This document shows, in pieces, positions 21,750-30,008 of a stretch of DNA of 33,429 nt (within the stretch, counting starts at the first letter, position 1; every line of letters starts with the position of its first letter). The notes below the pieces were generated by a model. It did no database searches. It saw nothing but the letters and a program-made list of their open reading frames with translations, and was not told the origin of the DNA. Origin of the DNA: Caldifarciminota bacterium (GTDB lineage Bacteria; Hydrothermota; Hydrothermia; Hydrothermales; JAJRUZ01). The position numbers and the translations under genes were made by a program. The DNA lies in the NCBI GenBank assembly GCA_024277525.1, contig JAJRUZ010000034.1, positions 1 through 33,429 of the forward strand, in the 5' to 3' direction.

Positions 21750-23435
21750 TTATTTATATCTTCGGTGCCAAAAAAGATCTCCAGTTGAAAGTTTTTCAAT
21801 ATAAAACAAATTAAGAATGAGAAGACTGTTTCTGGATTTTATTTCAAATTTTTTATGAAAGTTTAATAAATTGCTTTGCCCTATGTAATTTTTCAAAATT
21901 TCTTTCTCTTCTGCATTAATATGAGAGCTTTCTCTTATTTTCTTCTGTAAAAAAGGAAAGAATGCATAAATTATTGAAAATAAGTATCGCGAAATCTTGA
22001 ATTTTAAAGAAGTTATAGGCATCCCGGCATTTGCGTATGTAATTTCTGCTGTTTCATTCCATAAATTTTTTAAAAAATTCCTGTAAAGTTTTAAATTTTC
22101 TTTATATTTTTTGGGAATTGATATTACTTTTTCAAAGAATTCTCTTGAATAAAAAGGAGTCTGAGACCATACAAAGAATCTGTTTCTGTCTTCACCCTCA
22201 AATACAAGTTTAAAATCCCTTTGATATATTAAAAAATGTGAATACTTGAAATCAGAAGTATTTTCCGGAAAATTTTCAAGTATCTCCATTATATCCTCTT
22301 TTATTTCTTTTTTATTTAACCCAAGAAGTTCTGCTGATTCACTTGGTTTAAAATAAGAATGCTTTTCTATTATATATTTATAGAGTTCTTTTATATTCCT
22401 TGTTTTTCTGTATGGAAAAATTCCGGGATTCAAAACAGGTCCGCCAAAGCCGGTAAAACAGTTTATCTTCCTTCCTTTAAGTTTCCATAATTTTTCAAAA
22501 AAATCAATAGAATAAGCAAATTTAAAGTTGTTCAATCCGTATTTCATTCTAAGCAATTTTTCTATATGCTCTTTTTTTTCTTCTGTTTTAATTAAATGAA
22601 ACTCTACATTTAACTTTTTGGCTACTCTTTCTGCTATCTCAACATCATATAAGTTGGACTTATCCGGTAAGAGACAACTTACACATATAAAAGGAAGTTT
22701 TTCTTTAAAAAGCGCTGTTCCTGTTGTCCTTGAATCAAGCCCCCCACTTAAAGAAAGAACATTAACACTTTTTCCATCATATCTTTCTTTACATGCTTTT
22801 TTAAAAAGTTCTATAACTTTATTTAATTCTTTTTCTGTAAATCCTTCTTTTTCTTCAAAATTGAGTTCTTTAATTTTTTTTATTTTCACTTCATTTTCAT
22901 TAATAAGAATGAAAGAAAAAGGCGGGATTCTTTTAATGTGCTTAAAAAGGGTTCTCTCTCCCAGAGGGTAGGAAAAAACAAGATATTCTGCAAGTCCTTT
23001 TTTATCAATTTCAAATTTTTCTATTAATTTTTTTATAAACCCTATTTCCCTTGAAATTATTATTTTGTTATTATCCTTATAAGAATAGAGAGGCAATCGC
23101 CCAAGAAAGTCATTGAAAATTACTATTCCTTTCTTGTTTTTAATAAAAATTATATAATCACCGTCATTTTTATCAACAAATTTCTCAATATCTTTTTCGT
23201 TCCTGATTTTCAAAATATCTGTCTTAAATTCCGGGTTATTGTAAATTTTTCCTTCAATGAATACGCCTTCGGTAATCCTTTTTAGAGGATAATTTTCATA
23301 AAGAGTTGCGGATAAAATTTTGTTTTTTTCTTTGAAAAGTATCTTGTGGAAATAATTTTCAAAATACAATATTTCTTTAAGTGCAGAAAGATGCTCTTTT
23401 TCATGCACATTTACTGTAAAATGGAATCCCGGCAT
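21750..23435 (-). CDS. Asparagine-synthase-like ATP-dependent amidotransferase without the glutaminase cysteine
   Basis: 561 residues. The C-terminal half carries the ATP pyrophosphatase loop LSLSGGLDSRT (SGGLDS at 230-235). The N-terminal half keeps the shape of a class II glutaminase domain (FVDKNDGDYIIFIKNKKG, NDFLGRLPLYSY) but begins MPGF in place of the MCG that supplies the catalytic Cys, so it cannot use glutamine in the normal way. Enzymes of this build include beta-lactam synthetase and lasso-peptide cyclases, as well as many of unknown role. No precursor peptide or protease partner was seen beside it. AGGAGA precedes the ATG. It appears to be a single-gene unit. Confidence 0.8.
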   Translation of the reverse strand: MPGFHFTVNVHEKEHLSALKEILYFENYFHKILFKEKNKILSATLYENYPLKRITEGVFIEGKIYNNPEFKTDILKIRNEKDIEKFVDKNDGDYIIFIKNKKGIVIFNDFLGRLPLYSYKDNNKIIISREIGFIKKLIEKFEIDKKGLAEYLVFSYPLGERTLFKHIKRIPPFSFILINENEVKIKKIKELNFEEKEGFTEKELNKVIELFKKACKERYDGKSVNVLSLSGGLDSRTTGTALFKEKLPFICVSCLLPDKSNLYDVEIAERVAKKLNVEFHLIKTEEKKEHIEKLLRMKYGLNNFKFAYSIDFFEKLWKLKGRKINCFTGFGGPVLNPGIFPYRKTRNIKELYKYIIEKHSYFKPSESAELLGLNKKEIKEDIMEILENFPENTSDFKYSHFLIYQRDFKLVFEGEDRNRFFVWSQTPFYSREFFEKVISIPKKYKENLKLYRNFLKNLWNETAEITYANAGMPITSLKFKISRYLFSIIYAFFPFLQKKIRESSHINAEEKEILKNYIGQSNLLNFHKKFEIKSRNSLLILNLFYIEKLSTGDLFWHRRYK

Positions 23436-23479
23436 TAATTTCTCCTATATCTATCTTTATGTAATTTTTAATTCAAAAA

Positions 23480-24256
23480 TTAATAAAGTTCTTCCCTCAC
23501 TGTTGCGATGGTTATATCAACTTTTGTTCCCTTTTTAACCTTTGCTCCTGGTCTCGGATTCTGTCCTATTATCTTATTCTCCGGATATTCTGCACTTACT
23601 TGTTTATAAACATTTCCAAGTGTTAAACCTGCTTTTTCAAGTATTCCTCTTGCCTGATATAAATATTTTCCTATCAATCTGGGCACAGTCACGAGTTCTG
23701 CACCCGCGGAAACATAAATTGTCACCTTTGAACCCTTAGGAAGCTCCATACCTGCAGGAGGATAAGTTTTTATAACATGACCTTCCGGAATCTCTTCATT
23801 TGCTTCTTTTTTTATTTCACCTATCAGAAATCCTTTCTCTATAATTAATCTTTGAGCACTTGCAAGGTCAAGTCCCATAACAGGCGGAACCTTAACAGAT
23901 TGAGCTTCCTTTGTTTTTACAATCTTTACATAAATTGATGAACCTGTTTGTAAGACCGAACCGGGTAAGGGTCTTTGTTCTCCTATGGTTCCTTCCGGAT
24001 ATTCTGCACTTTCCATTTCCCCTTCAACCACAAGGGAAAGTCCCAATTGACTTAACACAAGTTTTGCCTGGGAAGGTAAAGAGCCTCTTAAATCAGGGAC
24101 CTCAACATTTTTTATTTGTTTTTCAACCGTTTCGGTTGTTCTTTTGGATCGTTGAAGAGCAGGTTCCACCCAGTAATAAAAAGCAAAATTAACCAAAATC
24201 GCCACAAAAAGTGACGTTACCAAAGATATTAAAAAAGCAGTTCCTCTATCAACCAT
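23480..24256 (-). CDS. Membrane-anchored protein with three PASTA domains
   Basis: 258 residues: one N-terminal transmembrane helix (about 8-30), then three PASTA repeats (about 50-115, 119-187 and 189-255). Each has VP-x-L/V-x-G, a helix, G-L/F, and a P-x-G-x-x-x-x-G-x-x-V strand (for example PRPGAKVKKGTKVDITI). PASTA domains bind peptidoglycan fragments and usually belong to Ser/Thr kinases or penicillin-binding proteins. Neither a kinase nor a transpeptidase part is present, so this is a bare sensor or wall anchor. It overlaps the prenyltransferase fusion by eight bases, with AAGGAT as SD. Confidence 0.88.
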   Translation of the reverse strand: MVDRGTAFLISLVTSLFVAILVNFAFYYWVEPALQRSKRTTETVEKQIKNVEVPDLRGSLPSQAKLVLSQLGLSLVVEGEMESAEYPEGTIGEQRPLPGSVLQTGSSIYVKIVKTKEAQSVKVPPVMGLDLASAQRLIIEKGFLIGEIKKEANEEIPEGHVIKTYPPAGMELPKGSKVTIYVSAGAELVTVPRLIGKYLYQARGILEKAGLTLGNVYKQVSAEYPENKIIGQNPRPGAKVKKGTKVDITIATVREELY

Positions 24257-25595
24257 AATTTATCCTTGATATTATAAGGCCAAGTGTGAATAAAATTCCA
24301 AAAAATAAATGAAGTTTTGCAGTGAATAAATCAAGGAGTCCGAATGAAAGGTAATCCGGTCTGAACGATAATTTGATATTCCTGTATGCAACAGGGATTG
24401 TAAAGAGCACAATAAGTGTTTGCCAAGGTAAAATTCTTAAGATAACAAATAAAATTGTTAATAAATAAGCAAAAGATACCAGAATCAGATAATAATAAGA
24501 AGAGCCTTTTATTCCGAGATAAGAAGCAATGGTTTTATACCCTGCCTGGACATCTTCAACCAGGTCTCTAAAGTTATTTCCGTGAAGAATCCCTATAACA
24601 AGGAGTCCAATCGGTATTGCTGCTACAAAAGGAAGCCATTCAATTCTGCCTGTTTGGACATAATAAGAACCGAGTGCTAAAAGCGGTCCGAAAGCCAAAA
24701 ATACGCAAATATCACCCAGAGCTCTGTATTTAAGACCTATCGGCTTTATCTGATAAAAAACACCGAGAAAAACACCTATGATTCCTATTATTAGAACCCA
24801 TATTCCTTTGATAAAAGTCAAGATAAAACCGATAATTGAACCGAGTGAAAGCAATACTATTACTAAAATTGTCTGTTCTTTAACACTCAATAATTTATCT
24901 TGAAGCATTCTTGAAGCGCCCAGAACGAGCCAATCATCGATTCCGTATTTATAATCCATTAAGTCATTTAATGCATTTATTCCTGCATGAAGAAAAAGCA
25001 CTCCGAAAAATGTGAGCAATAAGAGCAGAATATTAACTTTTGGAGCAAGAAAAGTACCCAGCAAAACAGATATAAGGGTTGCTGTAAATGCAAAGGGTCG
25101 CGTTGCTTTAAAAAATCTTTCCCATTTCGGCATCCCTTTATCAAGTTCAAGTGCTGTTTTAAAATCTTCTTCTTTGACTTCAATTTCCTGTCTGGGTTTA
25201 AAAACCGTTCTGAAATCCGAAAGATAAATTTTTGTAGGCTTTATCCTTATAACAAAAAGATTCGGGACTTTTTTAACAAACGGTATTAGTTCAATATTCT
25301 TTTGAAAAAGGAGTGCTCTTTCTTCCTCTCTTTCTTCGGGTGTTCCCAAAATTTCAACTTCTCCTTCTCCTTGAATAAAAAGGTCAGGCACACCCTTTTC
25401 AATAACAAAGAACACTTTATTGTTTTTTTGGATATTTTTAAAATTTCTGGATTTTTCAATAATTGCATAAATGTAAAGTCCTTTTGTCGCAAAATAGAGC
25501 CTGCTTGACCAAAGATAATCCCCGGAAGTTGAAATGGTTAAAGTTTTATTCCTCTTAAATACTTCAAAAATATTTTCAATCTGTTTTTTGTCCAT
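24249..25595 (-). CDS. Fusion of a flavin split-barrel domain and a UbiA-type prenyltransferase
   Basis: 448 residues. Residues 1-135 look like a pyridoxamine-phosphate-oxidase-type split barrel (LTISTSGDYLWSSRLYF, IIEKSRNFKNIQKNNKVFF, LFIQGEGEVEILG). From about 160 on the protein is a UbiA/MenA-type prenyltransferase with eight or nine helices. The two aspartate motifs are NALNDLMDYKYGID (207-220) and NNFRDLVEDVQAGYKT (340-355); the second is the MenA form. UbiA enzymes move a polyprenyl chain to an aromatic ring, here perhaps for menaquinone. The split barrel may bind a flavin or the aromatic substrate. No men gene is nearby, so the pathway is inferred. No good SD at the start. Confidence 0.82.
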   Translation of the reverse strand: MDKKQIENIFEVFKRNKTLTISTSGDYLWSSRLYFATKGLYIYAIIEKSRNFKNIQKNNKVFFVIEKGVPDLFIQGEGEVEILGTPEEREEERALLFQKNIELIPFVKKVPNLFVIRIKPTKIYLSDFRTVFKPRQEIEVKEEDFKTALELDKGMPKWERFFKATRPFAFTATLISVLLGTFLAPKVNILLLLLTFFGVLFLHAGINALNDLMDYKYGIDDWLVLGASRMLQDKLLSVKEQTILVIVLLSLGSIIGFILTFIKGIWVLIIGIIGVFLGVFYQIKPIGLKYRALGDICVFLAFGPLLALGSYYVQTGRIEWLPFVAAIPIGLLVIGILHGNNFRDLVEDVQAGYKTIASYLGIKGSSYYYLILVSFAYLLTILFVILRILPWQTLIVLFTIPVAYRNIKLSFRPDYLSFGLLDLFTAKLHLFFGILFTLGLIISRINYG

Positions 25596-25664
25596 TTTTA
25601 AGTTTAAAATACCACAGGGAATGGAACCCGTTGTAAATTATATTATAAATAGAAAAGTAAGAAT

Positions 25665-25693
25665 AAAACAAAGACTCCCCGTTAAGGGGAGCC
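25665..25693 (-). terminator. Rho-independent terminator after the T9SS-sorted protein gene
   Basis: On the minus strand CTCCCC, loop TTAAC, GGGGAG, followed by TCTTTGTTTTATTCTT. It lies 40 to 70 bases past the stop at 25735 and separates that gene from the prenyltransferase fusion. Confidence 0.7.
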
Positions 25694-25734
25694 AAAATAT
25701 GAGAAATAACAAAATAGATTATATGTCTTTTTTA

Positions 25735-27393
25735 TTACCTCACAATAATCATTTTTGATTTCTGACCATTTATTTGGAGAAAAAATATTCCTTTTTTCTC
25801 AAGATTTATCTTATAAGATGATTTACCCTTTTGAAAATGTTTGTTGAAAGATTCTACAAGTGAGCCATTTAAAGAGTATATTTTCAAATTAAGCATTTTG
25901 CTCTGAAGCAAAGTTATATTAAGAACAGCACCTTTATCCGTAGGTAAGATAAAAATCTTTTCTGAATTAATTTTATCAAAGTTATCTTTTTCCGATATTC
26001 CTACATTCCAGAAGTAATCAAACCATACCCTATCAGATGCGAACTCTCTATAAACAATGGTATGACCACCGAAAGAAATATTTAAGTCAATTCTGGGTCC
26101 GAATTCTGTTGTCGGAGCATAATCATTGATTATTTCTCTTCCGTTCCACGAGGAGGGAGAGCTTGCGTATGCCCATGCTGTAACAACAGAGTCATCACCT
26201 GTTGTATAAACAACGGTAGAGACAGCACATATATCATAGGGATATCTGAAACTTGTTGTAACCCATGGGTATCTTATGTTTCCGTATGCATAATTTGTAT
26301 GTGGCCAGAAACTCCATGTCCAACTTGCTCCTCCATCGGTTGTATAAGCATAATGAACATCATAATTGCCTGTGGATGAATGATAATTTCTGTAAAAAAT
26401 CCATGCAGTTTGAGAATCAGGTATTTGGAATCTGGACGCAGCAATAGAAGGTGTGAACTCAAAATCACCGTCTGTTTCTATGTCTGTGAAATTCCATGTC
26501 CCTGATAGATACTTTGTATTTCTTCCTACTCTTACGATTGTATCATTTACAATATATACTATGTAAAAGACGCTGTCTCCTCCTATGGCTATTTCGGGTT
26601 CTCTTCTGTTTCCGGCTGAAATTAAAACAGGGGAAGACCATGTTAATCCTAAGTCTTCAGACATAGTAGCATATACATTCCATGAACCGGTACTTGTGAG
26701 CTTTGTATATGCAAGAAACAGAGTTTCTAAGGAGTCCATGTCAACTGCGAAGTCACCAATCGAGTCTCCGGGTTGTACAATCCATATCCAATCCCATGAT
26801 AAAGCATCCGCTCTCATTCTCCTCATTACAAGACCACCACTATTTGGGGTTCCAGCATCCTGAGCATGGAAAAATGTGTATATCCAAGGATTTATACCTC
26901 TTCCCACCAGCAATTCAGTCTGAAATACTGTATCACCGCCAGGGTAATATACAAGGGGCCAAGTTGACCACGTATTTCCATCCGTGGACCTATAGAAAAA
27001 TACAGTGTCATTTACACCTGCATGATGTTCAATAACAGCTACGAATACCTCGCCTTCATCAGTATGGTCAATTGATAGCCATCCCCATGTGAGAATATCA
27101 CCCGTTCTTACCAATTTATCCGTGCCGAATTTTAAAGTATTTTTGTTTATTCCTATGTCTCCTTTAGGGTTTTCTTTATAGATATTACTAAATTTTTCAG
27201 CAATGTCATTTAAGCTGTTCAGAAATGTTCCTTTTTTTATTTTTACCGTTTCGTCAACGGGAACAGAATTTCCGGTATTATGGGATTGTGTATAATCTAC
27301 ACTTTTTATGGAGTGTAGATCAGAAGCTATGAGATGTCCTTCAAGGACTAAAAAGAACACCCCTACTGCTATTATTTTTGCGAAAGGTTTCAA
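25735..27393 (-). CDS. Secreted Asp-box (BNR) protein with T9SS C-terminal sorting domain
   Basis: 552 residues from a TTG with AAGGAG six bases before it. A signal peptide (KIIAVGVFFLVLEGHLIAS) is followed by a linker and a beta-propeller-like body with Asp-box/BNR motifs (STDGNTWSTW, SEDLGLTWSS, TTDGGASWTW), as in sialidases and related propellers. Sialidase catalytic residues were not confirmed. The last 75 residues (from about 478) form a Por-type sorting domain: MLNLKIYSLNGSLVESF, FQKGKSSYKINL, KKGIFFLQI and MIIVR. This domain sends proteins through the type IX system and is then removed. No T9SS machinery is in the window. The gene is a single unit with its own promoter and terminator. 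Confidence 0.85.
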   Translation of the reverse strand: MKPFAKIIAVGVFFLVLEGHLIASDLHSIKSVDYTQSHNTGNSVPVDETVKIKKGTFLNSLNDIAEKFSNIYKENPKGDIGINKNTLKFGTDKLVRTGDILTWGWLSIDHTDEGEVFVAVIEHHAGVNDTVFFYRSTDGNTWSTWPLVYYPGGDTVFQTELLVGRGINPWIYTFFHAQDAGTPNSGGLVMRRMRADALSWDWIWIVQPGDSIGDFAVDMDSLETLFLAYTKLTSTGSWNVYATMSEDLGLTWSSPVLISAGNRREPEIAIGGDSVFYIVYIVNDTIVRVGRNTKYLSGTWNFTDIETDGDFEFTPSIAASRFQIPDSQTAWIFYRNYHSSTGNYDVHYAYTTDGGASWTWSFWPHTNYAYGNIRYPWVTTSFRYPYDICAVSTVVYTTGDDSVVTAWAYASSPSSWNGREIINDYAPTTEFGPRIDLNISFGGHTIVYREFASDRVWFDYFWNVGISEKDNFDKINSEKIFILPTDKGAVLNITLLQSKMLNLKIYSLNGSLVESFNKHFQKGKSSYKINLEKKGIFFLQINGQKSKMIIVR

Positions 27394-27434
27394 AACACTC
27401 TCCTTTTCTTTAATTGAGAATAGAACTCTGTTTA

Positions 27435-27463
27435 ATTATACCTTTGATTTTTCAATTTGTCAA
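27435..27463 (-). promoter_or_regulatory. Consensus sigma-70-type promoter of the T9SS-sorted protein gene
   Basis: On the minus strand TTGACA (27463-27458), a 17-base spacer and TATAAT (27440-27435). Both hexamers and the spacing are exact consensus, so strong, constitutive expression is expected. The -35 box begins 11 bases after the permease stop codon. Confidence 0.8.
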
Positions 27464-27473
27464 GTAAGCGATT

Positions 27474-29702
27474 TTATCCTGCAATAAATCTTCTTATCCA
27501 AGATAGGACTTTACCTTCATATTTTCTTACCACCATAACCGGTTTTCGGGATTTTCTTAATAATTTCTCGGGTATTGTACCGAATCTTATCCTTCTCCAT
27601 AAGTTTTCCCTACTTGCACCTATTATAACTAAATCATAGTTTTCACTCTGTTTAAGTAAGGTATTTAAAATATTTTTCCCCTCAACTATCTTTTCGTTTA
27701 ATATTTTTTTTCTAAATTTAACACCTTCTTTGGTTTTTGAAAGCCAAAATTTTGCCTTTTCTTCTTCCGCTTTGTCTTTTATTATATACATTAATGTAAC
27801 TTTTCCTTTATTCTGATTTGCAATCCATGTTGATATTTCAAATGCGAGTTTCGCATTCGGTCCTCCTGCTGTCGGAACAAGAATTTTCCTGTACCTTTTT
27901 ACATCGTTTTTTATTTTTAACACACATATATCAGAGGGAGCTTCCTGGAGAAGGGGCTCTATAATATTCCCGAATAACCTTCCTCTTATTTTTATTTCTC
28001 CTGCTCCGAGAATTAAGAGATTTGTTTTGTTTTCATGCGTTGAATCCAAAATACCTTGCCATACATTATGAGATATTCTTATGCTGAAACTTACAGGAAT
28101 TTCGTCCTTTTCTCCTATTTTCTCCGCATTTTCAAGCATCTTTCTTCTTCCCTCAACAAGTCTTTTTCCTGCATGAAGCGGTGTCTGAGGAGGTAAAGGA
28201 ATTATATGAGTCAAGAAAATCTCCCCATCTTTTTCTTTTGCTATATCAATTGCAATTTTCATAAGTGATTTTATTTCGTTCTCTTTTTTTATGGCAACAT
28301 TTATTTTGAAATCCTTATGCACAAGTTCTTTTTCTTCAATAAGAACTTTCGGCCCTACTTCCTCTTTTTCTCTTTTTACAGAATAAGCATAATAAATTGC
28401 TACCCCTGCTCCGACCCATAAAAGGCTTAAGAAAAATGATTTGGGACTGTAAATAAACATGACAATTATTAAAACCGCCTGCGTTAAAATTGCTATAACA
28501 GGGAACAAAGGAAAGAAAGGAGATTTATACCCCTTTAAATTATGAGGTTTTTTTCTTCTGATATGAATAAGGGAAATATTTACAAATATAAAAAGATATA
28601 GAAACATCACATCAGCACTTGAAGCAATGTCTTCAATCGGTAAAAGGATTACCATAAGAATTATTAAAACTGTTGATATGAAAATGGAACCATCAGGAGT
28701 TCTGTATTTTTTATGAATCCTTGAGAAAATTTCGGGCAAATTATAGTCCCTTCCCATTGCAAAAGAAACCCTTGATGAGCTGTAAATTGTTGCATTAAGG
28801 GCTGATATTGTTGAAAGAAGTCCTCCTATAAGTATAACAATACCTCCGATTACACTTATCCCCCTTGCAGCTTCAACAAGTGCAATTTCTTTTTTTTGTG
28901 CAAGAATATCCCAAGCCTTTAAATTTGCTTCCGGATTTACTATTCCTAAGGCAACAAAAGCAACGAATATGTAAATCGGAATAACAATTAATAATGATAG
29001 AAAAATGGCTCGCGGTATATTTTTTTCAGGATTTTTAACCTCTTCTCCGCTTTGTGCAATAATTTCATAACCTTCAAATGCAATATAAGTTAAACCCATT
29101 GCAGTTAAAATGCCTCCGAATCCTTTTGAGAAAAATGGTTTAAAATGCTCAAATCTTACCGGTTCTGAAAAAATTATTCTTAGTCCGAGTAATACAAAAA
29201 ATAAAAGTATTATAACTTTTAAAACTGTTACAACATTTCCTGCTCTTCCGGTTTCTTTTGCACCTTTATAATTTATATATGAGAAAATTAAAACAATAAA
29301 AACAGCCAGTGTTCTTTTTAAAATCTCCGGATGTATAGGAAGGTTGAATCCGAATTCATATAGAACTTCTCCGAAATATGCTCCAAAACCCGTTGCATAA
29401 AGCGAACAAGCAACAGAATGTGCCATCCAGGACATCCAACCTGCTAAAAATCCAGAAGGTTGAGGCAAGGTGTTTTTAACCCATAAATATCCTCCTCCTG
29501 CCTCAGGGATTGAACCCCCGAGTTCTGCATATGCGGATGCCGTAAAAAATGCAACTATTCCGTTCAAAAGAAAAGCAAGAATCACAGCAGGTCCGGCAAT
29601 ACCGGCAGCAATTCCTGTTAAAACGAATATTCCCGCACCTATCATTGCTCCGACTCCTATCATGGTCACCGAAAAAAGCGATAAATCCCTACTTAATTTC
29701 AT
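27474..29702 (-). CDS. APC-family amino-acid permease fused to two UspA domains
   Basis: 742 residues. About 430 residues form a 12-helix APC transporter: GVGAMIGAGIFVLTG in helix 1, EAGGGYLWV, GLTYIAFEGYE in helix 6, and SSRVSFAMGRD. Two tandem UspA domains follow (about 455-600 and 607-735), with LLILGAGEI and VIIGASRENLWRRIRFGTIP, which carries the G-x-x-G-x(9)-G-S/T-like ATP loop in a divergent form. Permease-UspA fusions are known in archaea and other bacteria and may couple uptake to nucleotide state. Substrate is unknown. No SD was seen. It may be co-transcribed with the small acidic protein upstream (30-base gap). Confidence 0.9.
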   Translation of the reverse strand: MKLSRDLSLFSVTMIGVGAMIGAGIFVLTGIAAGIAGPAVILAFLLNGIVAFFTASAYAELGGSIPEAGGGYLWVKNTLPQPSGFLAGWMSWMAHSVACSLYATGFGAYFGEVLYEFGFNLPIHPEILKRTLAVFIVLIFSYINYKGAKETGRAGNVVTVLKVIILLFFVLLGLRIIFSEPVRFEHFKPFFSKGFGGILTAMGLTYIAFEGYEIIAQSGEEVKNPEKNIPRAIFLSLLIVIPIYIFVAFVALGIVNPEANLKAWDILAQKKEIALVEAARGISVIGGIVILIGGLLSTISALNATIYSSSRVSFAMGRDYNLPEIFSRIHKKYRTPDGSIFISTVLIILMVILLPIEDIASSADVMFLYLFIFVNISLIHIRRKKPHNLKGYKSPFFPLFPVIAILTQAVLIIVMFIYSPKSFFLSLLWVGAGVAIYYAYSVKREKEEVGPKVLIEEKELVHKDFKINVAIKKENEIKSLMKIAIDIAKEKDGEIFLTHIIPLPPQTPLHAGKRLVEGRRKMLENAEKIGEKDEIPVSFSIRISHNVWQGILDSTHENKTNLLILGAGEIKIRGRLFGNIIEPLLQEAPSDICVLKIKNDVKRYRKILVPTAGGPNAKLAFEISTWIANQNKGKVTLMYIIKDKAEEEKAKFWLSKTKEGVKFRKKILNEKIVEGKNILNTLLKQSENYDLVIIGASRENLWRRIRFGTIPEKLLRKSRKPVMVVRKYEGKVLSWIRRFIAG

Positions 29703-29732
29703 TTTAAAAAAGAATTTTATGATAACTTTTTA

Positions 29733-30008
29733 TCAAAGACCGAATTCTTTTTGTGCTTTTAATTCCCTTATCTTCTCTATTGCCTGGTCATATTGACCGA
29801 TTTTTAAAAGACGAATTATATCATCAATTTCCTCTGCTTTTGACTCATTTTCCTCCAATTCAAATGTAAATGTCCCTTTCCCTTCTTCAAATATTAAAAA
29901 ATCATTTTTCTCCTTCTTTTCCTCTTCTCCGGGTTCTTCTATTATTTCTTTTAATAAGGAAGGACATTTTTCTTTCAACTCCTTTTTTAATTCTTCCAAA
30001 AATTTCAT
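29733..30008 (-). CDS. Small acidic protein with a possible TPR-like end
   Basis: 91 residues, very rich in Glu and Lys (EEPGEEEKKEKNDF). A mid strand FTFELEEN is followed by two C-terminal helices (IDDIIRLLKIGQYDQAIEKI) that look like one TPR hairpin. No family recognised. The start overlaps the stop of mtaB (ATGA), which supports it as a real coupled gene. Confidence 0.6.
   Translation of the reverse strand: MKFLEELKKELKEKCPSLLKEIIEEPGEEEKKEKNDFLIFEEGKGTFTFELEENESKAEEIDDIIRLLKIGQYDQAIEKIRELKAQKEFGL

Noticed and set aside
21577-21804. Small plus-strand reading frame in the gap before the asparagine-synthase-like gene
   Set aside because: It runs through hairpins and the antisense of a real gene end, with no SD or family match.
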